Shown here: in pieces, positions 35,174-43,026 of the stretch
How the letters are laid out: the number at the start of each line of letters is the position of its first letter
Numbering within the stretch: position 1 is the stretch's first letter
Assembly (NCBI GenBank): GCA_015064285.1
Contig: SVSN01000004.1
Location: 32,587 to 96,586, forward strand
Origin: Oscillospiraceae bacterium
GTDB taxonomy: Bacteria > Bacillota > Clostridia > Oscillospirales > CAG-272
Direction: 5' to 3'
Length of the DNA stretch: 64,000 bases
Made by a program: the position numbers and the translations under genes
Notes under the pieces: generated by a model
Seen by the model: the letters and a program-made list of their open reading frames with translations, nothing else
What the model was told of the DNA's origin: nothing
The model's database searches: none

Positions 35174-35989
35174 TTATCTGTGTTTTTTCGTACGCTTTGC
35201 CCAAAGCAAGCTGCCTGCGCAAATCCCGGGACAAACGAAGACCCATACCGTATCTCCAGTAGGCGGCGCTTCCGTCAGTTCTGCATTGACAGGATTCTCT
35301 GACCAGGACATATCCTTCAGAACACCGTTTTTAGCAGTGTACCCGGTACCATTGACAACACAAACCTCACCAATATTGGCGTTTAGGTTCCGCACACCGA
35401 ATCCACGGTTTCCTTCCGTGATCCGCCGCAGAGAATCTCTTTCCACGGTACATTCTGTTTTTCCGGCTTTCAGTGTAACTTCATGCAGCACGCCGTTTTC
35501 GATGGGAATTTCCACATGGATCATTTCTTTCCCGTCCTGTATGGCTCCGACAATCTCATCGCTCAGCGGCCCAAAATCGTCAACAGAACCGTTCGCCCGG
35601 ATGATCAGGGATGTAATATTGGAAGGTTCATCTCCCCAACTGGTCAAAAGAAAGGCAAGATATCCGCGGCTGCTCCGGACATCTTCAAACCGGAACGTGA
35701 ACTCGATAGTATAAGAATCTGTCCACGGCATTTCCGGAAGGATAGCATATGTACGCAGGTCATCGTTTGTAACAATCCGCAGCATATCATCGTCCAGCAG
35801 CAAAACGGAATCCGGTGAACTGTTTGTTCCTTTTCGGATGCCTGCTTTGTAAATCGGTTTTCCGCTTACATCCGCAAAATCCTGCCGATAGAGCACTTCA
35901 CCGGTTTTATATGAATCCGCATAAACAGAAACGCCCAGCAGTACAGTCAGAAGCAGAACAAATACGGATACATACATTCTTTTTCGCAT
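35174..35989 (-). CDS. Secreted surface protein with C-terminal PPTGD-type anchor
   Basis: A 271-residue exported protein I do not recognise. The N-terminus MRKRMYVSVFVLLLTVLLG with VYADS is a signal peptide. Residues ~30-215 are beta-rich and resemble a concanavalin/laminin-G-like fold (YTIEFTFRFEDVRSSRGYLAF, SLIIRANGSVDDFG), often used for sugar binding. The C-terminus has EAPPTGD, a hydrophobic stretch and the basic tail KRTKKHR, the build of a sortase substrate with PPTGD in place of LPxTG. The ATG at 35989 is preceded by GGGAGG; a frame open to 36013 lacks this. It has its own promoter and terminator. Confidence 0.7.
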   Translation of the reverse strand: MRKRMYVSVFVLLLTVLLGVSVYADSYKTGEVLYRQDFADVSGKPIYKAGIRKGTNSSPDSVLLLDDDMLRIVTNDDLRTYAILPEMPWTDSYTIEFTFRFEDVRSSRGYLAFLLTSWGDEPSNITSLIIRANGSVDDFGPLSDEIVGAIQDGKEMIHVEIPIENGVLHEVTLKAGKTECTVERDSLRRITEGNRGFGVRNLNANIGEVCVVNGTGYTAKNGVLKDMSWSENPVNAELTEAPPTGDTVWVFVCPGICAGSLLWAKRTKKHR

Positions 35990-36355
35990 GCCGAACCTCC
36001 CTGAAGTATTCACGAAATATACATAATTATATTATAAAGATTCCCCTGTCATCCGTCAAGGGGGTTTTCACCATTTCTTCCGTATTAAGACTATTTCTGT
36101 CAGTTTTATACAAAAAATACACACTATTTTCGGTCATATAGCGCTGCACACTGATAGTTTATGCATTGGATATACATTCCGTGATAAATGAAACAGAAAG
36201 AACTGTTTGAGAAATACACCGGCTGTGTGCGAGAGTATCAAACTATCGCAGGTATTGACACATCTCGCCAACCTGTCGGGAAGTTGCTGCCTGTTATAAA
36301 TATCCCATCGAATCCTGCTGAAATTTAACACTTTGTGTCTTTTTCAGAAAACCTA
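35990..36355. other. Intergenic region without a recognised gene
   Basis: Apart from the minus-strand promoter at 36031-36059, this stretch holds only a 46-codon frame (36188-36328, +) with no ribosome-binding site and no similarity that I recognise. Base composition is more AT-rich than in neighbouring genes. Confidence 0.5.
36031..36059 (-). promoter_or_regulatory. Promoter for the secreted protein gene
   Basis: TTGACG (36054-36059), 17-bp spacer, perfect TATAAT (36031-36036) on the minus strand. Confidence 0.87.
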
Positions 36356-36384
36356 TTGTATTTTCATCAAATCGGATGTATAAT
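36356..36384 (+). promoter_or_regulatory. Promoter of the thiamine operon
   Basis: TTGTAT at 36356, 17-bp spacer, perfect TATAAT at 36379, about 20 bases before the first TPP aptamer. Confidence 0.85.
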
Positions 36385-36401
36385 ACTAAATGAAATAAAT
36401 A

Positions 36402-36511
36402 CAGGGGAGCTTGTGTTTGCAGGCTGAGAGGAAGTAACCGAACTTCGACCCTTGAGTATTCGTCTATGACGAAACTCGACCTGATGCGGATAATGCCGCC
36501 GTAGGAAGTCA
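36402..36511 (+). ncRNA. TPP riboswitch (THI element), first of two
   Basis: Contains the conserved THI-box blocks in order: GGGGAGC, GCTGAGAGGAA, CGACCC, and GACCTGATGCGGATAATGCC followed by GTAGGAAGTC. These make the pyrimidine- and pyrophosphate-sensing helices. A strong terminator at 36528 follows, so TPP binding should stop transcription here. Confidence 0.95.
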
Positions 36512-36527
36512 TACACAAGGATTTTTT

Positions 36528-36566
36528 ACAGGAGGCATCCCCCCACGGGTGTCTCCTGTTTTTATT
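36528..36566 (+). terminator. Riboswitch-controlled terminator 1
   Basis: ACAGGAGGCATCC (36528-36540) pairs with GGGTGTCTCCTGT (36547-36559), followed by TTTTATTTT. Confidence 0.9.
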
Positions 36567-36580
36567 TTACAATCAAATAC

Positions 36581-36686
36581 ACGGGGAGCTTGTAGTACAG
36601 GCTGAGAGGAAGGTACAACCTTCGACCCGCCGGTTTCATGAAAACATGAAACACAACCTGATTTGGATAATGCCAACGTAGGGACT
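36581..36686 (+). ncRNA. TPP riboswitch (THI element), second of two
   Basis: A second complete aptamer: GGGGAGC, GCTGAGAGGAA, CGACCC, CCTGATTTGGATAATGCC and GTAGGGACT. The variable P3 arm (a GTTTCATG/CATGAAAC hairpin) differs from the first copy, so it is not a recent exact duplication. It is followed by its own terminator. Confidence 0.95.
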
Positions 36687-36699
36687 TTTATGCGCGTCA

Positions 36700-36740
36700 C
36701 GGGAAATTTCCAGATCGGAGGTTTCCCGCATTTTTATTTT
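36700..36740 (+). terminator. Riboswitch-controlled terminator 2
   Basis: CGGGAAA...CC (36700-36711) pairs with GG..TTTCCCG (36717-36728), then ATTTTTATTTT, ending 3 bases before the thiS ribosome-binding site. Confidence 0.83.
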
Positions 36741-36753
36741 AGGAGGTGCAATC

Positions 36754-36948
36754 ATGGTAAAAGTAAACGGAACAGAAATGGATATTGCCGGAAAGACAGT
36801 ATCAGAGTATCTGGCAGCAACCAATTATGACCCCAAACGAATCGCAGTTGAGCGTAATGGCGACATCGTATTCAAGTCTCAGTACGATGTTACCGTTCTC
36901 GAAGATGGCGACAGTTTGGAAATCGTCAGTTTTGTGGGAGGTGGTTGA
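36754..36948 (+). CDS. thiS: Sulfur carrier protein ThiS
   Basis: A 64-residue ubiquitin-like sulfur carrier. It opens MVKVNGTEMDIAG and ends FVGGG; the terminal glycine is adenylated by ThiF and carries the thiocarboxylate used to build the thiazole ring of thiamine. The C-terminus has three glycines rather than the usual two. AGGAGG precedes the ATG. The stop codon directly abuts the TTG start of thiF, indicating translational coupling. Confidence 0.95.
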   Translation: MVKVNGTEMDIAGKTVSEYLAATNYDPKRIAVERNGDIVFKSQYDVTVLEDGDSLEIVSFVGGG

Positions 36949-37584
36949 TTGATCCCGTCTAAAAAAGAATGGACGGATGCATTGATTGCCCGTCACGGAC
37001 TTGACCTTCACAAACGATTTTCTTCCGCAACTGTCGCAATTTGCGGCCTCGGTGGTCTGGGCTCGATTATTGCCATCTCTTTGGCAAGGGCCGGTATCGG
37101 CAAACTGCTGCTGATTGATTTTGATCGTGTAGACATAACCAATCTGCACCGTCAGCAGTACAAGGCAAATCAAATTGGTCTCTATAAAGCGGATGCTCTT
37201 GCGGAAAATCTGTCAGAGATTGCCCCCTATACGGAACTCCAAACTGTGACAGAAAAGATCACGGAAGAGAATTTTTCAGCTCTCCTGAAAGATGCGGATA
37301 TTGTATGCGAAGCATTCGACAATGCAGAAGCCAAGGCAATGCTTGTCAATGGAGTCCTCGAGCAATTACCCGATTGCTATTTGGTTGCAGCTTCCGGTAT
37401 GGCCGGAATGGATACCCCAAACACCATCAAGACACGAAGAATAATGAAACGATTTTACTTATGCGGTGATGAAGTCAGCGATGTGGCAGATACCATTGGG
37501 CTGACAGCCCCTCGTGTTATGCTTTGCGCCGCACATCAGGCACACACCGTCCTGCGTATTCTCGCAGGCGAATATGAAGTATAA
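36949..37584 (+). CDS. thiF: ThiS adenylyltransferase ThiF (short clostridial type)
   Basis: A 211-residue E1-like enzyme that adenylates the C-terminus of ThiS. The nucleotide-binding loop is ICGLGGLGS near residue 30, then [17 protein letters not shown] near 60. It belongs to the shorter ThiF form found beside ThiS in clostridia and lacks the CxxC zinc pairs of E. coli ThiF. The start is TTG at 36949, immediately after the thiS stop, with GGGAGG 6-7 bases upstream. The gap to thiG is 16 bases. Confidence 0.92.
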   Translation: MIPSKKEWTDALIARHGLDLHKRFSSATVAICGLGGLGSIIAISLARAGIGKLLLIDFDRVDITNLHRQQYKANQIGLYKADALAENLSEIAPYTELQTVTEKITEENFSALLKDADIVCEAFDNAEAKAMLVNGVLEQLPDCYLVAASGMAGMDTPNTIKTRRIMKRFYLCGDEVSDVADTIGLTAPRVMLCAAHQAHTVLRILAGEYEV

Positions 37585-37600
37585 GAAAGAAGGATTTATT

Positions 37601-38374
37601 ATGATTAACAACGATAAGCTCGTTATTGGCGGTCACGAATTTAATTCCCGTTTTATTTTGGGTTCCGGTAAGTATTCCATGAAGCTCATTGAAGTTGCAA
37701 TAAAAGATGCCGGTGCAGAAATCATCACCCTTGCCGTTCGCCGTGCAAACACCAAGGAGCACGAAAACATTTTGGACTACATTCCCGAAGGCATCACCCT
37801 TCTGCCCAACACCTCCGGTGCGAGAAACGCAGAGGAAGCTGTCCGTATTGCCCGTCTCGCAAGAGAACTGGGTTGCGGCAATTTCGTCAAGGTAGAAATT
37901 ATGCGCGATACCAAGTATCTATTGCCCGATAACCAGGAAACCATCAAAGCTACCGAAATCCTCGCAAATGAGGGCTTTGTGGTTATGCCGTATATGTACC
38001 CCGATCTGAACGCCGCCCGTGATATGGTGAATGCCGGTGCCGCTGCCATTATGCCGCTGGCTTCTCCCATCGGTTCCAACAAGGGGCTGGCAACCAAAGA
38101 ATTTATTCAGATTCTCATTGATGAGATTGATCTGCCTATCATCGTGGACGCGGGTATCGGCAGACCTTCTCAGGCTTGCGAAGCCATGGAAATGGGTGCG
38201 GCGGCAATTATGGCAAACACCGCCCTTGCAACCGCAGGGGATCTGCCCTTGATGGCATCAGCTTTCCGTCAGGCTATTGAAGCAGGCAGAAAAGCATATC
38301 TGTCCGGTCTTGGTCGTGTTCTGACCCGTGGTGCTTCTGCGTCCGATCCTCTTACCGGCTTTCTGCATGATTAA
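37601..38374 (+). CDS. thiG: Thiazole synthase
   Basis: A 257-residue TIM-barrel enzyme that joins 1-deoxyxylulose 5-phosphate, dehydroglycine and sulfur from ThiS thiocarboxylate into the thiazole phosphate. The Schiff-base lysine is in FVKVEIMRD near residue 97; GSGKYSM, TLAVRR and [14 protein letters not shown] are family marks, as is the phosphate loop MANTALA. I chose the ATG at 37601 with AGAAGGA upstream; the frame is open to 37514 inside thiF but that leader has no family similarity. Confidence 0.96.
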   Translation: MINNDKLVIGGHEFNSRFILGSGKYSMKLIEVAIKDAGAEIITLAVRRANTKEHENILDYIPEGITLLPNTSGARNAEEAVRIARLARELGCGNFVKVEIMRDTKYLLPDNQETIKATEILANEGFVVMPYMYPDLNAARDMVNAGAAAIMPLASPIGSNKGLATKEFIQILIDEIDLPIIVDAGIGRPSQACEAMEMGAAAIMANTALATAGDLPLMASAFRQAIEAGRKAYLSGLGRVLTRGASASDPLTGFLHD

Positions 38375-38385
38375 GGAGAACTGCT

Positions 38386-39639
38386 ATGGAAAATCAATTT
38401 TTCGTTGATTCAGAGTACCTGACACCGGAAGCTCTGGCGAAAAAGCACCGGCTGGAAACAGACCCTTCCAGCCGCAAGAATCACATGGAATATCTGCCGG
38501 GGATGGAAGTAATCGAATCGGATGTATGTGCCAGTGTAATGGCGCAGATGAAGTCCTATGATTATTCAAAATATACCATCGCTGATGTGAAGGCTGCTTT
38601 GGCGCATGACCCCTGCACGATCGAAGATTTCAAGGCACTCTTATCTCCTGCGGCCGAACCGTTCCTTGAACAGATGGCGCAGAGAGCAAGACTGGAAACC
38701 AGCAGACACTTCGGCAACACCGTGTATCTGTTCACTCCTTTGTACATTGCCAATTATTGCGAGAACTACTGCGTTTACTGCGGCTTCAACTGCTATAACC
38801 ATATCAACCGCATGAAGCTGAATATGGAGCAGATCGAGCATGAAATGAAAGTCATTGCCGATTCCGGTATGGAGGAAATTCTGATTCTTACCGGCGAAAG
38901 CCGTGCGCAGAGTGACGTGAAATACATCGGCGAAGCCTGTAAGTTGGCAAGAAAGTATTTCCGTATGGTGGGTCTGGAAATCTACCCTGTGAACACCGAT
39001 GAATACAAGTATCTCCATGAGTGCGGTGCTGACTATGTAACCGTGTTCCAGGAGACCTATGATGCGGACAAATATGAAACACTCCACCTGCTCGGTCACA
39101 AACGTGTGTGGCCATACCGCTTTGATGCACAGGAACGGGCACTTCGCGGCGGCATGCGGGGAGTTGCATTCTCTGCGCTTCTTGGATTGTCCGATTTCCG
39201 CAAGGATGCTTTGGCAAGCGCACTTCATGTGTATTATCTGCAGCGGAAATATCCCCACGCAGAAATGTCCCTGTCCTGCCCCAGACTGCGTCCCATCATC
39301 AACAATGATAAGATAAATCCCCTTGATGTAGGTGAAAAACAGCTCTGTCAGGTGCTTTGTGCTTATCGTATTTTCTTACCGTATGTTGGTATTACGGTAT
39401 CTTCCCGTGAAAGTGCAGAGTTTAGAAACGGCATCGTAAAGATTGCCGCCACCAAAGTTTCCGCAGGGGTTTCCACCGGTATCGGCGACCATGAAAGCAA
39501 ATACACCGGCAAGGAATCCGATGCTCTGCAGGGGGACGAGCAGTTTGAGATTGACGATAACCGCAGTCTTGACAAGATGTATAAGGACATTGCAGAAGAA
39601 GGTCTGCAGCCGGTGCTCAATGATTATCTGTATGTATGA
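38386..39639 (+). CDS. thiH: 2-iminoacetate synthase (radical SAM)
   Basis: A 417-residue radical-SAM enzyme that cleaves tyrosine to give dehydroglycine for the thiazole ring. The cluster motif is CENYCVYCGF (CxxxCxxC) near residue 125, followed by ILTGES and the C-terminal SAGVSTGIGDHE. It is longer than E. coli ThiH (~377) by an N-terminal extension, which is usual in anaerobes. An AGGAGA site precedes the ATG; the stop is just upstream of thiE. Presence of ThiH rather than the oxidase ThiO fits an anaerobe. Confidence 0.95.
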   Translation: MENQFFVDSEYLTPEALAKKHRLETDPSSRKNHMEYLPGMEVIESDVCASVMAQMKSYDYSKYTIADVKAALAHDPCTIEDFKALLSPAAEPFLEQMAQRARLETSRHFGNTVYLFTPLYIANYCENYCVYCGFNCYNHINRMKLNMEQIEHEMKVIADSGMEEILILTGESRAQSDVKYIGEACKLARKYFRMVGLEIYPVNTDEYKYLHECGADYVTVFQETYDADKYETLHLLGHKRVWPYRFDAQERALRGGMRGVAFSALLGLSDFRKDALASALHVYYLQRKYPHAEMSLSCPRLRPIINNDKINPLDVGEKQLCQVLCAYRIFLPYVGITVSSRESAEFRNGIVKIAATKVSAGVSTGIGDHESKYTGKESDALQGDEQFEIDDNRSLDKMYKDIAEEGLQPVLNDYLYV

Positions 39640-39647
39640 GGTTGAAT

Positions 39648-40283
39648 ATGAAGAAATTTGATACGAGTCTGTATTTTATCACCGACAGCACGGGGGTCTC
39701 GGAGGAAGAATTTCTATACCGCGTGGAACGTGCGCTCATGGGCGGCGTGACCATTCTGCAGCTCCGTGAGAAAAATAAAACCACCAGAGAATATATCACT
39801 CTGGCGGAAAAGGTACATGAACTTACTAAGAAATACGCCGTACCGCTGATTATCGATGACCGGGTGGATGTTGCTCTTGCCGTGAATGCGGAGGGTGTAC
39901 ATCTGGGCGCGGAGGACATGATGATTGAGGCGGCACGGAAAATTCTCGGTGAGGACAAGATCATCGGAGCAACGGCGAAAACCGTACCGTGGGCACTGGA
40001 TGTGTACGGACAGGGTGCGGATTACCTTGGCGTGGGTGCGATTTACCCCACCACAACCAAAGTAAAAACCGTGCTCACCTCCACCGATACCCTGCGGGAT
40101 ATCTGCAAAGCCGTACCGATTCCCGTCAATGCCATCGGCGGGCTGAACAAGGGGAATATTGATGTTCTCGCCGGTATTCCCGTTGCCGGAATCTGTGCGG
40201 TATCCGCCATCATGAAAGCGGAAGATCCAAAGATTGCGGTAGAAGAACTGAAACAGAGAGCACACGAGCTTGCGCTGATTTAA
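39648..40283 (+). CDS. thiE: Thiamine-phosphate synthase
   Basis: A 211-residue TIM-barrel enzyme that couples thiazole phosphate and HMP pyrophosphate to thiamine phosphate. Marks are TILQLREKN near residue 38, LIIDDRVDVALAVNAEGVHLG, YLGVGAIYPTTTK and the phosphate loop AIGGLN. I chose the ATG at 39648 with TGAGG upstream; an in-frame ATG at 39636 overlaps the thiH stop (ATGA) and adds four residues. 77 bases with a small AGCGGCA/TGCCGCT hairpin separate it from thiD. Confidence 0.94.
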   Translation: MKKFDTSLYFITDSTGVSEEEFLYRVERALMGGVTILQLREKNKTTREYITLAEKVHELTKKYAVPLIIDDRVDVALAVNAEGVHLGAEDMMIEAARKILGEDKIIGATAKTVPWALDVYGQGADYLGVGAIYPTTTKVKTVLTSTDTLRDICKAVPIPVNAIGGLNKGNIDVLAGIPVAGICAVSAIMKAEDPKIAVEELKQRAHELALI

Positions 40284-40360
40284 TCAAAAAGCGGCAGATT
40301 GGGGGCACCACCTTATGCCGCTATAGAAAACGATGCTGAAAAACGAAAGGAGTAAAAACA

Positions 40361-41176
40361 ATGAAAATGAAAACAGCATTGACCATTGCAGGAAGTGACT
40401 GTAGCGGAGGCGCCGGTATTCAGGCAGATATCAAAACCATGACCATGAACGGTGTTTATGCCATGAGTGTGATTACCGCACTGACGGCCCAGAACACAAC
40501 CGGCGTAAGAGCGATCGAAGAATCCACTCCGGATTTCCTGCGTAAGCAAATGGATGCGGTATTTGAGGATATTTATCCCGATGCCGTGAAGATCGGCATG
40601 GTAGCATCCAGCGAGCTGATCCGTGTGATTGCGGACAGGCTGAGATACTATGAAGCAAAGAATGTGGTCATAGACCCCGTAATGGTGGCAACCTCCGGTT
40701 CTGCTCTGATGAAAAACGATGCAGTACAGACTCTTATCGAAGAATTGCTGCCTGTTTCAACGCTTGTGACACCGAACATTCCCGAAGCACAGGGTCTCTC
40801 CGGTATGACCATTGAAACGAAAGAGAACATGGTGACTGCTGCAAAGCAAATCGGAGACAACTGTCATTGTGCAGTTCTGCTGAAAGGCGGTCACAGCATT
40901 AATGATGCAAATGATCTGCTCTACACAAACAGCAAACTGTTTTGGTTTGAGGGCAAGCGTATTGACAATCCCAACACCCATGGCACAGGATGTACGCTTT
41001 CCAGTGCCATTGCATCCAACCTTGCCAAGGGATTTACTCTCGCCGAATCCGTACAGAGAGCAAAAGAGTATATCTCCGGTGCTTTGGCGGCAATGCTTGA
41101 TCTTGGCGAAGGTTCGGGCCCGATGAATCACGCCTTTGACTTACAGGGTGAATACGCAAAGGGGGTAACAGAATGA
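40361..41176 (+). CDS. thiD: Hydroxymethylpyrimidine/phosphomethylpyrimidine kinase
   Basis: A 271-residue ribokinase-fold enzyme that phosphorylates HMP and HMP phosphate. The substrate-binding start is ALTIAGSDCSGGAGIQAD; the anion hole with catalytic cysteine-flanking motif is NTHGTGCTLSSAIA near residue 208. AAAGGAG precedes the ATG. Its TGA overlaps the ATG of the next, broken frame (ATGA). With no thiC or thiM in the window, the pyrimidine half must be made by a ThiC encoded elsewhere or salvaged. Confidence 0.95.
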   Translation: MKMKTALTIAGSDCSGGAGIQADIKTMTMNGVYAMSVITALTAQNTTGVRAIEESTPDFLRKQMDAVFEDIYPDAVKIGMVASSELIRVIADRLRYYEAKNVVIDPVMVATSGSALMKNDAVQTLIEELLPVSTLVTPNIPEAQGLSGMTIETKENMVTAAKQIGDNCHCAVLLKGGHSINDANDLLYTNSKLFWFEGKRIDNPNTHGTGCTLSSAIASNLAKGFTLAESVQRAKEYISGALAAMLDLGEGSGPMNHAFDLQGEYAKGVTE

Positions 41177-41217
41177 ATACCGTAAAAAGACTGCTTGACG
41201 CTGCAACAGAGGGCTGA
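41173..41217 (+). pseudogene. Truncated remnant of the next thiamine-operon gene
   Basis: The frame starts at an ATG overlapping the thiD stop and reads MNTVKRLLDAATEG, then stops after 14 codons. Coupling to thiD is typical of a real operon gene, but the rest is missing. The family cannot be told from 14 residues; a TenA-type protein is possible by operon context only. Confidence 0.45.
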
Positions 41218-41356
41218 AACATTCGCTGGATGATGCAGAGACTCTTTCGTATACAAGTACGTCACAAGTAACGTACTCCCCCGCAAAACATCGACTGCAT
41301 CGGTTAAGCATGGAAAACTGTTACTTATAAGAATTTTCAAGTAATAATGGCTGCTA

Positions 41357-41393
41357 AAAATACCGCCTGTGGAAATTTCCAACGGGCGGTATT
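41357..41393 (+). terminator. Terminator of the thiamine operon
   Basis: AATACCGCC pairs with GGGCGGTATT across a 16-base loop containing GGAAATTTCC; a short T-rich tail follows. Confidence 0.78.
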
Positions 41394-41616
41394 CTTATCT
41401 GTATTGCAGATATTCCATAACATCTTACAGCCAGAGAAGCCGTCTTGCTGCTTTTCAGAGTAATGCCAATATCACGATTCGCAGGAATAGTCAGCGGTTT
41501 AGCGACGATCCTGTCAAGAAAACATAAAGAAATTAAAGAACCTCACTTCTGTCCAACTTGGGCAGAAGCATTCATTGAAAACAGTCGTTTCAAGTATTTT
41601 TCAAAATTACTGCGTT

Positions 41617-41642
41617 ACAAAGCCCCGGACAAGTCCGGGGCC
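41617..41642 (-). terminator. Terminator after the msmK-type gene
   Basis: GCCCCGGAC (41622-41630) pairs with GTCCGGGGC (41633-41641), a very stable hairpin; CTTTGT follows on the minus strand. Confidence 0.82.
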
Positions 41643-41662
41643 TGTATGTACCAATCGGTGAA

Positions 41663-42775
41663 TTAGTGAATGATGTAGCGTTCGGTGTCCTTGTCGAACA
41701 GGTGAACTCTGGTCATGTCGATAGCAACATTTACGATATCGCCTGCACGGGTAGTGGAACGAGCGGATACACGAGCAGTCATGGAAGTTTCTTCGGCAAC
41801 CAGGTACAGATAGATTTCAGCACCCATAAGTTCGGTTACTTCTACGTCGCATTCGATAACGGCGTCAGACATAGCCTTCAGGGAAGCCTGGTCATCGTGG
41901 ATACATTCGGGACGAACACCGGCAACGATTTCCTTGCCAACGTAATCCTTCAGAGCGGGATCAGCAGCCTTTTCAGCAGGCAGCTTCAGAGTGTTGGTAC
42001 CGAAGGTGATGTAGTAATCTTCGCCCTTCTTGTCCAGAACACAGTTGATGAAGTTCATCTGAGGAGTGCCGATGAAGCCTGCAACGAACAGGTTTACGGG
42101 AGAATCGTACAGGTTCTGAGGAGTATCAACCTGCTGAATCAGACCGTCCTTCATAACTACGATACGGGTAGCCATGGTCATAGCTTCTACCTGGTCGTGA
42201 GTTACGTATACGAAGGTGGTACCAACTCTCTGGTGGATCTTGGTCAGCTCGGTTCTCATGGCTGCACGGAGCTTAGCGTCCAGGTTGGACAGAGGTTCGT
42301 CCAGCAGGAATACCTTGGGATTACGAACGATTGCACGACCCAGAGCAACACGCTGCTTCTGACCACCGGACAGAGCCTTCGGCTTTCTGTCGAGCAGGTG
42401 GGTGATATCCAGAACGCGGGCAGCTTCTTCAACGCGGCGCTTGATTTCTTCCTTGGGAGTCTTGCGCAGCTTCAGACCGAATGCCATGTTGTCAAACACG
42501 GACATGTGAGGATACAGAGCGTAGTTCTGGAATACCATCGCGATGTCTCTGTCCTTGGGAGCTACGTCGTTAACCAGCTTATCGCCGATGAACAGTTCGC
42601 CTTCAGAGATTTCTTCCAGACCGGCGATCATACGCAGAGTGGTGGACTTACCACAACCGGAGGGACCTACCAGAATCAGGAATTCCTTGTCCTTGATTTC
42701 CAGGCAGAAGTCGGATACGGCAGTAACGCCGCCGGGATACTTCTTGTAAATGTGTTTCAGGGATAAGCTAGCCAT
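41663..42775 (-). CDS. msmK: Sugar ABC transporter ATPase, MsmK/UgpC type
   Basis: A 370-residue ATPase of the CUT1 carbohydrate uptake family. The nucleotide-binding domain has Walker [12 protein letters not shown]-loop [13 protein letters not shown], signature [14 protein letters not shown] and Walker [13 protein letters not shown]; the last ~130 residues form the regulatory TOBE/MalK-like domain (GVRPECIH). It stands alone without permease or binding-protein genes, like Gram-positive MsmK proteins that power several sugar importers at once. It could serve the binding proteins at 23413 and 26040. GGAGGA precedes the ATG. Confidence 0.93.
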   Translation of the reverse strand: MASLSLKHIYKKYPGGVTAVSDFCLEIKDKEFLILVGPSGCGKSTTLRMIAGLEEISEGELFIGDKLVNDVAPKDRDIAMVFQNYALYPHMSVFDNMAFGLKLRKTPKEEIKRRVEEAARVLDITHLLDRKPKALSGGQKQRVALGRAIVRNPKVFLLDEPLSNLDAKLRAAMRTELTKIHQRVGTTFVYVTHDQVEAMTMATRIVVMKDGLIQQVDTPQNLYDSPVNLFVAGFIGTPQMNFINCVLDKKGEDYYITFGTNTLKLPAEKAADPALKDYVGKEIVAGVRPECIHDDQASLKAMSDAVIECDVEVTELMGAEIYLYLVAEETSMTARVSARSTTRAGDIVNVAIDMTRVHLFDKDTERYIIH

Positions 42776-43026
42776 TCAAAAAATCCTCCTTGGATAATTT
42801 ACACGTTAAAAATTTGATAGAATATGGGATCTTTTCTGCCGGGCTCTGCCGGGCGCAGTCTGAACCCTCTATTACCTGTGCTATATTGTACCAAATCCTG
42901 TTCGATTTTGGAAGCGTTTTTTTTACCGAAATTTATTTTATAACTTTGTGCATTGTGTATACAAGTCCCCTGTTTTTTCCGGAAATACTCTTTTCCAGGG
43001 CAAATATAATCTTAATTTTATTAAGT

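Larger units (their letters stand above)
41218..41662. other. 445-base region without a recognised gene
   Basis: Holds the thi-operon terminator (41357-41393), a CTTCTGTCC/GGGCAGAAG hairpin near 41546-41568 and the msmK terminator (41617-41642). No frame has a ribosome-binding site or family similarity. It may be the scar of a deletion or insertion that removed the last thi gene. Confidence 0.45.

Noticed and set aside
36134..36331. 65-codon minus-strand and 46-codon plus-strand frames in the gap before the thiamine operon
   Set aside because: Neither has a ribosome-binding site or recognisable motif, and the plus frame ends just before the thi promoter.
41173..41217. Naming the broken last thi gene tenA
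   Set aside because: Fourteen residues are too few; only the operon context points that way.
41445..41666. A 73-codon plus-strand frame between the thi operon and msmK
   Set aside because: It runs through the msmK terminator hairpin and has no ribosome-binding site; composition is not that of a protein.
42776..43026. A promoter for msmK (TTCCAA-17-TACAAT on the minus strand near 42885-42915)
   Set aside because: The -35 match is too weak to list as a feature, although a promoter must lie in this gap.
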